NCBI GenBank assembly: GCA_013697275.1
Contig: JACCXC010000056.1
Coordinates: forward strand, 1 to 38,626
Source of the DNA: Actinomycetota bacterium
GTDB taxonomy: Bacteria; Actinomycetota; Thermoleophilia; Gaiellales; Gaiellaceae
Reading direction: 5' to 3'
Length of the DNA: 38,626 nt
The notes under the pieces are model-generated. The model had not been told where the DNA came from. It saw nothing but the letters and a program-made list of their open reading frames with translations, and ran no database searches. The position numbers and the translations under genes were made by a program. This document shows, one piece after another, positions 7,945 through 15,893 of the stretch (position 1 is the stretch's first letter; the number at the start of each line of letters is the position of its first letter).

Positions 7945-7951
7945 GGGGAGG
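7945..7951 (+). promoter_or_regulatory. Shine-Dalgarno GGGGAGG of cmk
   Basis: GGGGAGG lies five bases before the ATG at 7957. It supports that start inside the aroA-cmk-plsC run, in contrast to the leaderless first genes of other transcripts in the window. Confidence 0.6.
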
Positions 7952-7956
7952 CGGCG

Positions 7957-8589
7957 ATGATCATCGCGATCGACGGGCCGGCGGGCGCCGGTAAGAGCAC
8001 CGTCGCGCGGCGGCTCGCAGAGCGGCTCGGGTTTCGCTACCTCGACACGGGCGCGATGTACCGGGCTCTCACGTGGCTCGCCCTCGAGCGCGATGTCGAT
8101 CTCGACAACGGGGCGGAGCTGACCGCCCTCGCGCGCGAGAACGAGGTCACGGTCGAAGAGGCCGGCCGCGTGACCGTCGCCGGGCGCGATGTCAGCACAG
8201 CCATCCGGACAGTGGAGATCGATCGCGTCGTCTCGTCGGTGGCGCGCCACCACACCGTCCGGGAGGTGCTCCGTGAGCGCCAACGCGCCCTCGCCGCCGA
8301 GGGGAATGCGGTGATGGAGGGTCGCGACATCGGCGCCGTCGTGTGCCCGGGAGCGGACGTGAAGGTGTTCCTGACCGCGGAGGCGGCCGAGCGCGCTCGG
8401 CGTCGCACGGACGAGCGGCCCGGTCTCGGTGCGGACGCCCTCGCGACCGACCTGCGACTGCGCGACGCACGCGACGCGGCGCAGATGGAAGCCGCGGCGG
8501 ACGCCGAGACGATCGACACCACCGACCTGACGATCGACGAGGTGGTCGACCGGATCGAGGCCCTTGCGGCCACGCGGACGCGGGGGTGA
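7957..8589 (+). CDS. cmk: (d)CMP kinase
   Basis: A 210-residue nucleotide kinase. It starts with IAIDGPAGAGKST (P-loop at 7-14), followed by RYLDTGAMYRALTW, the CMP-binding signature. The ARHHTVREVLRERQR and MEGRDIGAVVCPGADVKVFL motifs are typical of bacterial Cmk. It phosphorylates CMP and dCMP with ATP. Length is slightly short for the family but complete. A good ribosome-binding site supports the ATG. plsC follows after two bases and then der, the common cmk-plsC-der arrangement of actinobacteria. Confidence 0.95.
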   Translation: MIIAIDGPAGAGKSTVARRLAERLGFRYLDTGAMYRALTWLALERDVDLDNGAELTALARENEVTVEEAGRVTVAGRDVSTAIRTVEIDRVVSSVARHHTVREVLRERQRALAAEGNAVMEGRDIGAVVCPGADVKVFLTAEAAERARRRTDERPGLGADALATDLRLRDARDAAQMEAAADAETIDTTDLTIDEVVDRIEALAATRTRG

Positions 8590-8591
8590 AC

Positions 8592-9266
8592 ATGCACGCT
8601 TTCTTCTGGTGGGGCATCGGGAAGACGGTGATGGCCGCCGCGACGCTCGCTCTCACTCCCGTCCGGACTTACGGCCTCGAGCGCTTGCCGCGGAGCGGGG
8701 GTGCCGTACTCGCAACGAACCACCTCGCCTGGGTGGATGTCCCGGTGCTCGGGGCTATCTGCCCGCGGAGGATCGTGTATCTCGCCAAGGCCGAGGCGCA
8801 CCGAGCTCCCGGCCTCGGGCAGGTCATTCGGGCATTCGGCACGCTGGCAGTGCGCCGCGGCGAGTCTGACCGCGAGGCGGTCCGCCTGGCGCGCGACGCA
8901 GTCCGTAAGAACCACCTCCTGGGCATGTTCGTCGAGGGCACGCGCCAGCAACGCGGGGAGCCCGGGAAAGCGCTCCCGGGAGCGGCCATGGTCGCCATTC
9001 AGGAGGGGGTGCCTGCCGTGCCGGCCGCCATCTTCGGCTCGCATCTCTGGCGTCCGGGGAACTTCGCGCCCGTCTCGGTCGCCTTCGGTGAGCCGTTGCG
9101 CTTCGACCATCTCCCCAAGAACTCGAAGGGCTATCGCGAGGCAACGGCAGAGATCGAGGTCGAGATTCGCCGGCTCTGGGAGTTCCTCGGCGAGATGCAC
9201 CGCCTCGGCCGGCCGCGCGGGGCTCCGCCTCGCCGGGCGCACGTCCCCTCACGCGCCGGCGAATGA
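8592..9266 (+). CDS. plsC: 1-acyl-sn-glycerol-3-phosphate acyltransferase (PlsC family)
   Basis: A 224-residue acyltransferase. NHLAWVD (43-49) is the NHx4D catalytic motif and FVEGTR (113-118) is the phosphate-binding motif. A hydrophobic N-terminal segment (residues 10-25) suggests membrane association. The family acylates lysophosphatidic acid to phosphatidic acid at the cytoplasmic membrane. The ORF track starts too early; ATG 8592 lies two bases after the cmk stop and gives the normal N-terminus. The stop overlaps the der start as ATGA. The tail after residue 205 is Arg/Pro-rich. PlsX and AcpP at the far end of the window supply the upstream steps. Confidence 0.9.
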   Translation: MHAFFWWGIGKTVMAAATLALTPVRTYGLERLPRSGGAVLATNHLAWVDVPVLGAICPRRIVYLAKAEAHRAPGLGQVIRAFGTLAVRRGESDREAVRLARDAVRKNHLLGMFVEGTRQQRGEPGKALPGAAMVAIQEGVPAVPAAIFGSHLWRPGNFAPVSVAFGEPLRFDHLPKNSKGYREATAEIEVEIRRLWEFLGEMHRLGRPRGAPPRRAHVPSRAGE

Positions 9267-10576
9267 CTGGGCCGCTCCTCGGCACCGTCGCAGTCGTGGG
9301 CTTTCCGAACGTCGGCAAGTCGACGTTCGTTAACCGCCTGACGGCGACGCGCCAGGCTGTCGTCTTCGAGACGCCCGGCGTGACGCGCGACCGCAAGGAG
9401 CTCGTGTGCGAGTGGGCCGGACGCCGCTTCTTCCTCGTCGACACGGGCGGCGTCGATCTCGCCGACTCCTCGCCGATCACGCGCCAGGTGGCCGAGCAGG
9501 CGCGGCGCGCCGTCGCGGAGGCTGACCTGATCCTGTTCGTGGTCGACGCCAAGGCTGGCGTGACCCCCGGCGACGAGGAGCTCGCGGAGATCTTGCGCCG
9601 CGCGCGAAAGCCGGTGATCGTGCTCGCGAACAAGGTCGACGACCCGAGCCGCGACCTCGAGGCGCTCGAGTTTCATTCGTTCGGCCTCGGCGACCCGGTG
9701 CCGGTGTCGGCTCTGCATGGTCACGGGACCGGCGATCTCCTCGACCGGATCGTCGCCGAGCTCGGGCAGCGCGGCGCGGAGCGTGAGGAGGTCGGTGACG
9801 ACGCGGTCAGGGTAGCGATCCTCGGGCGGCCGAACGTGGGCAAGTCGAGCCTCCTGAATGCGATCGTGGGCGAGGAGCGGGTGATCGTCTCCGAAGTCCC
9901 GGGCACGACGCGTGACGCGATCGACACCGTCGTTCGGCGCGGCGAGACGATGCTCGTCCTCGTGGACACGGCCGGCCTGCGGCGGAAGCGGCGTCAGCGG
10001 CAGGGCATCGAGTACTACTCAGAGCTCCGCGCGATTCAGGCGGCCGAGCGCGCGGACGTCGCGCTCGTCCTCGTGGACGCGAGCCAGGGCATCGTCGACC
10101 AGGATTTGGCCGTTGCCGACGTGGCTCGAACCGCGGGCTGCTCGACGCTCGTCGTGCTGTCGAAGTGGGACATCGCGGAGGTCGGCATCGAAGACGTGCG
10201 GCCTCGTCTGGAAGAGCGGCTCCGGCAGCGACCACAGCTCGTTGCGGTCTCGGCCAAGTCGGGCCGAGGCATCCAGCGCCTCCTCGATCGTGTCGAGGAG
10301 CTCTTCCGCAGGCACACCTCCCGGGTGACGACGGGCGAGCTGAACCGCTTCCTCCAGGAGCTGCGGGCGCAGCGGCCGGGGCCTGGGAGGAACGGCCGGC
10401 GGCTGAACCTCCTGTACGGGACGCAGGTGAGTGTCAGGCCGCCGCGGTTTCGCGTATTCGTGAACGACCCCGGACTGGTCACGCGCGACTACGGCTACTG
10501 GGTGGAGAACCAGCTGCGTGCGCGCTTCGAGCTCGCAGGCGTCCCGGTCGTGATCGACTTCGCGAGGCGCTCGTGA
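9263..10576 (+). CDS. der: Ribosome biogenesis GTPase Der (EngA)
   Basis: A 437-residue protein with two tandem GTPase domains and a C-terminal KH-like domain. Walker A motifs are GFPNVGKS (13-20) and GRPNVGKS (188-195). The first domain has DTGG and NKVD (123-126). The second has DTAG and, unusually, SKWD (300-303) where NKWD is normal. The KH-like domain holds the NRFLQE and [14 protein letters not shown] stretches. Der is needed for assembly of the 50S subunit. The start ATG overlaps the plsC stop by four bases. The rest of the family signature is intact, so the Asn-to-Ser change in G4 is probably tolerated. Confidence 0.97.
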   Translation: MTGPLLGTVAVVGFPNVGKSTFVNRLTATRQAVVFETPGVTRDRKELVCEWAGRRFFLVDTGGVDLADSSPITRQVAEQARRAVAEADLILFVVDAKAGVTPGDEELAEILRRARKPVIVLANKVDDPSRDLEALEFHSFGLGDPVPVSALHGHGTGDLLDRIVAELGQRGAEREEVGDDAVRVAILGRPNVGKSSLLNAIVGEERVIVSEVPGTTRDAIDTVVRRGETMLVLVDTAGLRRKRRQRQGIEYYSELRAIQAAERADVALVLVDASQGIVDQDLAVADVARTAGCSTLVVLSKWDIAEVGIEDVRPRLEERLRQRPQLVAVSAKSGRGIQRLLDRVEELFRRHTSRVTTGELNRFLQELRAQRPGPGRNGRRLNLLYGTQVSVRPPRFRVFVNDPGLVTRDYGYWVENQLRARFELAGVPVVIDFARRS

Positions 10577-10580
10577 CCTC

Positions 10581-10670
10581 ACGCGTGACTCTGTCCCCCC
10601 AGGGGCCTTCGGCCCCTCGCCCCCTTCCTGACACTGTATCGCGCAATAGCGCGCTAATGGCTCGTGGAAA
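10581..10670 (+). repeat. Composite palindromic intergenic repeat, copy 2
   Basis: This copy lies in the 148-nt der-gpsA gap. It has GCGTGACTCTG, a C-run, the hairpin AGGGGCC-ttc-GGCCCCT (10601-10617), TCGCCCCC, then a degenerate second palindrome around CGCGCaatAGCGCG. It aligns with the copies near 6600 and 25400. Position directly after a stop codon fits terminator or processing activity. Confidence 0.7.
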
Positions 10671-10724
10671 GTGCCGTGTTTGCAGCGATAACGTGTCGGG
10701 GCTCTGCCACGAACCGAGGCTCGC

Positions 10725-11684
10725 ATGAGGGTCGTAGTCGTTGGTGGGGGCTCTTGGGGCTCGGTCTTCGCAGCTCTGCTCGCCGAGCGCGGCCACGAGG
10801 TGGTCCTCGCCTGCCGTGACCCGGAGCAGGCTCGCGCGATCGTCGCGACAGGGCGGAACCCGCGTTACGTCCCGGACGTCGACCTCTCGGGCATCCGGGC
10901 GCTGTCGCTCGCCGATGCGCCGCTTGCGGAGGCCGAGCTCGTGGTCGTCGCCGTCCCCAGCCGCGCCTTCGGAGAGGTCGTGCGCTCGTTTCCGCCAGGC
11001 GAGGCCCCCGTTCTCAGCCTCGTGAAGGGCCTCGATCCTGACACCGACGAGCGCCTTTCGTGCCTCGTGCAAGGGCGTCCTGCCGCCGTCCTCTCGGGTC
11101 CGAACCACGCGGAGGAGATCGGTGCGGGGTTGCCCGCGGCCGCCGTGATCGCTTGCGTGGACGAGGCGCTCGGGCTCCGCCTCCAACACGCGGTGATCTC
11201 GCCGCGCTTCCGCGTCTACATGAATACGGATGTCGTGGGAGTCGAGCTCTGCGCGGCGGCAAAGAACGTGATCGCCATCGGCGCCGGAGCCGCGGACGGC
11301 CTCGGAATGGGCGACAACGGCAAGGCTGCCCTCGTGACTCGCGGTCTCGCAGAGATGTCCCGCCTCGGCGAAGCCGCGGGCGCGCGGCCGGAGACCTTTG
11401 CGGGACTCGCCGGGATGGGCGACCTGATCGTGACGTGCTGGAGTCGTCACAGTCGCAACCGCCGCGCCGGCGAGCTGATCGCCCTCGGCGCCTCCCCCGA
11501 CGAGGCGCGCGCGACGATCGCGATGGCCGTCGAGGGGCTCACGACGGCTCCGGCCTTGCGCGACCTCGGCCGCCGCCTCCGGATCGAGCTCCCCATTACC
11601 GAGGCCGTCTGCCGCGTGCTCGAGGGCGAACGCGTCCGCGAGGCGGTCGGGGCCCTCATGGAACGCCCTCCGACCGAGGAGTGA
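10725..11684 (+). CDS. gpsA: Glycerol-3-phosphate dehydrogenase [NAD(P)+]
   Basis: A 319-residue enzyme that reduces dihydroxyacetone phosphate to sn-glycerol 3-phosphate for phospholipid synthesis. The N-terminal Rossmann motif GGGSWG is at 7-12. LVKGLDPDTDERLS, LSGPNHAEEIGAGLPAA and AAKNVIAIGAGAADGLGMGDN, which includes the catalytic lysine, are all present. The C-terminal domain has GMGDLIVTC and the family's SRHSRNRRAGELI segment. The ATG is preceded by a weak GAGG site. It follows der after a repeat-filled gap; der-gpsA adjacency is common in Gram-positive genomes. It works with the nearby plsC, plsX and acpP in lipid synthesis. Confidence 0.96.
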   Translation: MRVVVVGGGSWGSVFAALLAERGHEVVLACRDPEQARAIVATGRNPRYVPDVDLSGIRALSLADAPLAEAELVVVAVPSRAFGEVVRSFPPGEAPVLSLVKGLDPDTDERLSCLVQGRPAAVLSGPNHAEEIGAGLPAAAVIACVDEALGLRLQHAVISPRFRVYMNTDVVGVELCAAAKNVIAIGAGAADGLGMGDNGKAALVTRGLAEMSRLGEAAGARPETFAGLAGMGDLIVTCWSRHSRNRRAGELIALGASPDEARATIAMAVEGLTTAPALRDLGRRLRIELPITEAVCRVLEGERVREAVGALMERPPTEE

Positions 11685-11691
11685 CGACAAC

Positions 11692-11697
11692 TACAGT
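11692..11697 (+). promoter_or_regulatory. -10 hexamer TACAGT of the DUF3352 gene
   Basis: TACAGT lies seven bases before the GTG at 11705. It supports that GTG over the in-frame GTGs at 11681 and 11696, and implies a leaderless message. Confidence 0.6.
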
Positions 11698-11704
11698 GTG
11701 GGGC

Positions 11705-13153
11705 GTGCGCCAAGTCGCAGCTCTGGCCGCCCTCACGCTCGCCCTCCTCGCCGCCGGCTGTGGCGGCGAAGGGAGCGCAGTCGGCGGCGCGGCCGACGTC
11801 GCCCCGGCTGATGCTCTGGCGTTTGTCGCGCTGGACACTGATCTTGACGGTGATCAGTGGAAGCAAGCGCAGGATCTCGCCGCCAGGTTCCCGTCGGGCC
11901 GGGACGCGTTCCAGAGCTTCATCGACGAGCTCGCCCAGGATGACCTCGACTTCGAGACGGACGTCAAGCCGGCGCTCGGGCCGGATGCCTACCTCGTCGT
12001 GCTCGCGGCCGAGACGGACGCCGGCGGGCCGCGAGCTGCGTTCCTAACACAGCCTGAAGACCCGGCGAAGCTCGACGAGCTCCTCGAGCGAAGCGGCGAG
12101 GAATTCGTCAAGGCGGAGATCGACGACTGGACGGTCGTCGCGCAGGACGAGGCAACGCTCGCTGCGCTGCGCGCTCGTGACGACTCCCTGGCGGACGAAA
12201 GTGCGTTCGAGGACGCGATGGGCAAGCTGCCCGAGGAGGCGCTCGTCCGCGTGTTCGTGGATGGCGGTGCCCTTGCGCGCCAGACGGAGAGAAGTGGCGG
12301 CCTCGACGAGGGAGAACGCGCGGCGGTGGACTGTCTCGGTAGCGAGGGCGCTGGCGGTGCTTCCGCCTTTGCGCTCTCGGCCGAGGACGGCGGCGTGCGT
12401 CTCACTGGAGTCACCAAGAGTGGAGAAACCGACGGTCCGGACTCGTCCTCCTCCGAGCTCTCGTCGAGCCTCCCGGGCGGTGCTATCGCCCTTGTCTCGA
12501 TCAATGGCCTCGGCGAGCAGGCCCGTCGCGTCCTTCGCTGCCTCGCCGACACGGACGAGGAGGTCGCACGGCAGATCGCTGCTGCAGAGCTGGGCCTCGG
12601 GGTCTCGATCGACGAGGACGTTCTGCCGCTCTTCGACGGCGAGACTGCGGTGGCGGTCTACGAAGGAACGACTCCTGCCGTCGTCGTCGCATCCGAGGTC
12701 GAGGACGAGGAGAAGGCTCGCGCCACCCTCGCGCGCATCATCGAGCGCGCGAGCGCGTTCCTCGACGAGATCGAGGCCGAGGGCGTCTCGGTGGGCGGAC
12801 TGCAGGCGTCACGCCTGACGATTCGCGGAACGCAGGTCTTCTACGCCGTAACGGACGGAAAGCTCGTCGTCACGTCGAGCGAGGAGCTGCTCGCCTCGGT
12901 TGCCGAGGGGGGCGGCGCACTGGCCGAAGACGACGCGTTCCGCGCAGCTGCCGAGGCGGCCGGCGCGCCCGACGAGACGGCCGGGCTCCTCTTCGCGGAC
13001 CTGGAGAAGCTCGTCGGCCTCGCGCTCGGGCTCTCCCCGGCTGATGTCCCGGCCGAGGGAGCGGCCAACCTCGAGCCCCTCGAGTCGCTCTTCCTCTGGG
13101 GCGAGCACGACGTCGACTGGTTCACGTTCGAGGGCCTGCTCGGGATCGACTAG
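11705..13153 (+). CDS. DUF3352-type lipoprotein
   Basis: A 482-residue exported protein. From GTG 11705 the N-terminus is a clean lipoprotein signal, RQVAALAALTLALLAAGC, with the lipidated Cys at 19. The ORF in the track starts far upstream, in another frame of gpsA. The mature part is acidic and built from two similar alpha/beta halves, with segments such as PADALAFVALDTDLDGDQWKQ and AAFLTQPEDPAKLDELLERS, matching the actinobacterial DUF3352 family. Its function is unknown. It is expected to be tethered to the outer face of the cell membrane. It ends 15 bases before metK, which has its own -10 box. The family assignment is from pattern recognition and is less certain than the lipoprotein call. 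Confidence 0.75.
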   Translation: MRQVAALAALTLALLAAGCGGEGSAVGGAADVAPADALAFVALDTDLDGDQWKQAQDLAARFPSGRDAFQSFIDELAQDDLDFETDVKPALGPDAYLVVLAAETDAGGPRAAFLTQPEDPAKLDELLERSGEEFVKAEIDDWTVVAQDEATLAALRARDDSLADESAFEDAMGKLPEEALVRVFVDGGALARQTERSGGLDEGERAAVDCLGSEGAGGASAFALSAEDGGVRLTGVTKSGETDGPDSSSSELSSSLPGGAIALVSINGLGEQARRVLRCLADTDEEVARQIAAAELGLGVSIDEDVLPLFDGETAVAVYEGTTPAVVVASEVEDEEKARATLARIIERASAFLDEIEAEGVSVGGLQASRLTIRGTQVFYAVTDGKLVVTSSEELLASVAEGGGALAEDDAFRAAAEAAGAPDETAGLLFADLEKLVGLALGLSPADVPAEGAANLEPLESLFLWGEHDVDWFTFEGLLGID

Positions 13154-13154
13154 C

Positions 13155-13160
13155 TACTCT
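13155..13160 (+). promoter_or_regulatory. -10 hexamer TACTCT of metK
   Basis: TACTCT lies eight bases before the metK GTG at 13169, consistent with a leaderless or one-base-leader transcript. No SAM riboswitch is possible in the 15-base gap. Confidence 0.55.
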
Positions 13161-13168
13161 GTCGAGTC

Positions 13169-14419
13169 GTGCCGCGGCACTTCCTCTTCACTTCCGAGTC
13201 CGTGACCGAGGGCCACCCCGACAAGGTGGCCGACCAGGTCTCCGACACCGTCCTCGATGCAGTCCTCGCGGAGGACCCGGGCGGCCGCGTCGCCTGCGAG
13301 ACGCTCGTCACCACCGGCCTCGCCGTCGTCGCCGGCGAGATCACGACGAAGACGTACGTCGACATCCCGCGGCTCGTGCGCCAGAAGATCGGCGAGATCG
13401 GCTACGACCGCGCCAAGTACGGCTTCGATGCCGAGACCTGCGGCGTAATCGTCGCGATCGACGAGCAGTCGCCGGACATCGCGCAGGGCGTCGACGCCTC
13501 CTACGAGATTCAGCACGACCCCGGCGACGTCGATCCGCTCGACCGCGTGGGCGCGGGCGACCAGGGAATGATGTTCGGCTACGCGTGCAACGAGACCGAG
13601 GAGCTGATGCCGCTCCCGATCATGCTCGCGCACCGGGTCACGAAACGGCTTGCAGAGGTGCGCAGGGCCCAGGTGCTCCCATACCTCCGCCCGGACGGCA
13701 AGGCGCAGGTGACCGTTCGCTACGAGGTCGACGACGAGGGCCGCCAGCGCCCGGTCGAGGTCGAGCGCGTGCTCGTCTCCTGCCAGCACCGGGAGGGGCT
13801 CGACGTCGACACGCTGATCAAGCCCGACATCATCGAGCACGTCCTCCACCCGATCCTCCCGCGTGATCTCTACGACGAGGGACGGCTGGAGGAGCGCGAC
13901 TTCGTCTACGTGAACCCGACGGGGAAGTTCGTGACGGGCGGCCCGATGGGCGACACCGGTCTAACCGGACGGAAGATCATCGTCGATACGTACGGGGGCT
14001 CGGCGCGCCACGGCGGCGGCGCCTTCTCGGGCAAGGATCCGACCAAGGTCGACCGCTCGGCCGCCTACGCGGCGCGCTACGTGGCAAAGAATGTCGTCGC
14101 GGCCGGTCTCGCCGACCGCTGCGAGCTCCAAGTCGCCTACGCCATCGGTGTTGCACACCCTGTCTCGATCGAGGTCGACTGCTTCGGCACCGAGAACGTT
14201 CCGACGCTGCGGATCGAGGAGCTCGTGCGCGAGCACTTCGACCTCCGGCCGGCCGCGATCCTGCGCGACCTCGACCTGATGCGGCCGATCTACGCGAAGA
14301 CGGCGTCGTACGGCCATTTCGGCCGCGCCGACGCCGACTTCACGTGGGAACGGACGGACAAGTCCGACGATCTTCGTGCGGCCGCCGGCCTGGCCGACGC
14401 GAGCCCTGCAGTCGCTTAG
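13169..14419 (+). CDS. metK: S-adenosylmethionine synthase
   Basis: A 416-residue enzyme that makes S-adenosylmethionine from methionine and ATP. Recognisable motifs are [13 protein letters not shown] (GHPDK at 15-19), [12 protein letters not shown], the flexible-loop region, and [19 protein letters not shown] with the P-loop-like GGGAFS. Length is slightly over the usual 380-400 residues. The start is GTG at 13169. It supplies the methyl donor used by RsmB and RsmD in this window. In many actinobacteria metK lies close to priA, def and fmt, as here. Confidence 0.97.
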   Translation: MPRHFLFTSESVTEGHPDKVADQVSDTVLDAVLAEDPGGRVACETLVTTGLAVVAGEITTKTYVDIPRLVRQKIGEIGYDRAKYGFDAETCGVIVAIDEQSPDIAQGVDASYEIQHDPGDVDPLDRVGAGDQGMMFGYACNETEELMPLPIMLAHRVTKRLAEVRRAQVLPYLRPDGKAQVTVRYEVDDEGRQRPVEVERVLVSCQHREGLDVDTLIKPDIIEHVLHPILPRDLYDEGRLEERDFVYVNPTGKFVTGGPMGDTGLTGRKIIVDTYGGSARHGGGAFSGKDPTKVDRSAAYAARYVAKNVVAAGLADRCELQVAYAIGVAHPVSIEVDCFGTENVPTLRIEELVREHFDLRPAAILRDLDLMRPIYAKTASYGHFGRADADFTWERTDKSDDLRAAAGLADASPAVA

Positions 14420-14442
14420 CCCCCACTAGCCCCGTTCGGCGC

Positions 14443-14448
14443 TACTCT
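14443..14448 (+). promoter_or_regulatory. Possible -10 hexamer TACTCT of the DUF4230 gene
   Basis: TACTCT lies ten bases before the ATG at 14459. The hexamer is the same as that of metK, but the spacing is longer, giving a leader of a few bases. Confidence 0.4.
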
Positions 14449-14458
14449 TTCGGGCGAG

Positions 14459-15178
14459 ATGGGGGTCATCTCTCCCGAGCGTGAGCGCACACGGCCGCCG
14501 GCCGAGCCGCCCGCCGCTCCACCGCCTCCCCCGCCTGAACGGCCGCGGCGCGATGTCCCGTGGACGGCGATCACCGTCGTCGCGCTGATCCTCGCCATCT
14601 TCGTGGGGGTCGACCGCGTCCGCGACTGGTTCCCGTCCTTCGACAACCCGTTCGCCTCGGAGACGGTCGACCGCACGCGCACGCCCGTCCTCAAGTCGAT
14701 CCGGGACATCGGCGAGTACCGCGCGGCGAGCGGAACTTACGAGGTGATCGTCGACCTCGAGAACGACACGAAGCTGCCTTCCCGGCTCCTCGGCGAGCGA
14801 ACGCTCTTCGTCGCAGTCGGCTCCGTCGACGCGGGCGTCGATCTCGGGTCGGTCGACGAGAGCGCGGTCGAGATCTCGGCTGACGGGCGCACCGCGACCA
14901 TCGTCCTGCCGCACGCGCGGGTCTACGACGCCGAGCTCGACCTCGGCCGCTCGTATGTCTACGAGCGCGACGAGGGGCTTCTGAACCGCCTGGGCGGAGC
15001 GTTTTCCGACGACGAGGGCTTCGAGCGCGAGGTCTATCTCGCCGCTGAGCGGAGGCTCGACGAAGCCGCCGGCGGAAACGACGAGCTCGCCACGCGGGCC
15101 GAGGCGAACACGCGCACGATGCTTGCGAGCCTCGTGCGAGCGCTCGGCTACGAGCGCCTCGACATCCGCTTCGAGTAA
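14459..15178 (+). CDS. DUF4230-type membrane-anchored protein
   Basis: A 239-residue protein. Residues 1-33 are Pro/Arg-rich and cytoplasmic by the positive-inside rule. A single transmembrane helix is at about 35-51 (TAITVVALILAIFVGVD). The remaining 185 residues should be outside the cell and resemble DUF4230, with the segment SIRDIGEYRAASGTYEVIVD and a C-terminal ASLVRALGYERLDIRFE. The function of the family is not known. It follows metK after 39 bases and converges on the DtxR-family regulator with only eight bases between stops. Confidence 0.75.
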   Translation: MGVISPERERTRPPAEPPAAPPPPPPERPRRDVPWTAITVVALILAIFVGVDRVRDWFPSFDNPFASETVDRTRTPVLKSIRDIGEYRAASGTYEVIVDLENDTKLPSRLLGERTLFVAVGSVDAGVDLGSVDESAVEISADGRTATIVLPHARVYDAELDLGRSYVYERDEGLLNRLGGAFSDDEGFEREVYLAAERRLDEAAGGNDELATRAEANTRTMLASLVRALGYERLDIRFE

Positions 15179-15186
15179 CCGGCGGT

Positions 15187-15861
15187 CTACGCCGCGCGGA
15201 CGAAGAGGCCCGCGGCTTCCTTCTCCGCGAGGGTGCGTTCCCCGCCGGCGAACAGGATGCGCATGTCGCCGTTCGAGTCCGCGATCTCGACGGTCGTCCC
15301 CGGAACCAGCCCCGCGTCGTAGTACCAGTGCAGAAGCTCGCCGTCGTGCTCCGCGAGGCGAACGATCTCGGCGTGAGCTCCGGCCTCGAGGTCGGTGAGC
15401 GGCTGCAGCTCTCGGTTCTCGGCCTGCTCGAACCCGGTGTCGACCGGCCAGCCGTGCGGACAGCGGTCGGGGTTCCCGAGCCTCTCTGCGATCCGCTCGA
15501 TCATCTCGTCGGTGAACGTGTCGCCGAGGAGGTCGGCCTGGACGTGCGACTCGGCCGGCGTGTACCCCATGAAGTCCGTGAGGAGCCGCTCGATGATCCG
15601 GTGCTTGCGAACGACCTTCTCCGCGAGGTCGCGGCCCTTCGGCGTCAGAATCGCCTCCTTCTGCTCGCCTCGCTCGACGAGGCCCTCGGCCTCGAGCCGC
15701 TTCAGCATCTCGCCCGCGGAGGCGCGCGAGACGCCGAGCATGTCGGCCACCCGGACGGCCAGCGTCGAAGCACCCTTGGTCGCCGGCCGGTACTCGCCGA
15801 CCGGAAACGCGAGGAAATAGATCGTCTCGATGTAGTCGTCGACGGAGTGTCCCTGGGCCAT
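15187..15861 (-). CDS. DtxR/MntR-family metal-dependent transcriptional regulator
   Basis: A 224-residue repressor. It has an N-terminal winged helix (residues 5-70, DDYIETIYFL and VADMLGVSRASAGEMLKRLE), a metal-binding dimerisation domain with HRIIERLLTDFMGY and CPHGWPV, and a C-terminal FeoA/SH3-like domain from about 150. The three-domain architecture is that of DtxR/IdeR (Fe2+), but MntR-like manganese sensing is possible. The ATG at 15861 is preceded by TAGAAT with a six-base spacer. That -10 overlaps the likely priA -10 on the other strand. No transporter gene is adjacent to reveal the metal. Confidence 0.9.
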   Translation of the reverse strand: MAQGHSVDDYIETIYFLAFPVGEYRPATKGASTLAVRVADMLGVSRASAGEMLKRLEAEGLVERGEQKEAILTPKGRDLAEKVVRKHRIIERLLTDFMGYTPAESHVQADLLGDTFTDEMIERIAERLGNPDRCPHGWPVDTGFEQAENRELQPLTDLEAGAHAEIVRLAEHDGELLHWYYDAGLVPGTTVEIADSNGDMRILFAGGERTLAEKEAAGLFVRAA

Positions 15862-15867
15862 GCGACG

Positions 15868-15873
15868 ATTCTA
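15868..15873 (-). promoter_or_regulatory. -10 hexamer TAGAAT of the DtxR-family gene
   Basis: On the minus strand TAGAAT lies six bases before the ATG, the leaderless spacing seen elsewhere. It overlaps the plus-strand TACGAT (15872-15877) by two bases, so the two divergent promoters probably compete. Confidence 0.6.
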
Positions 15874-15877
15874 CGAT
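15872..15877 (+). promoter_or_regulatory. Possible -10 hexamer TACGAT of priA
   Basis: TACGAT is the only good -10 candidate upstream of priA. It is 14 bases before the out-of-frame ATG at 15892, so its link to a priA start codon is unclear. Confidence 0.4.
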
Positions 15878-15893
15878 CGCCCGCCCTCGCTAT

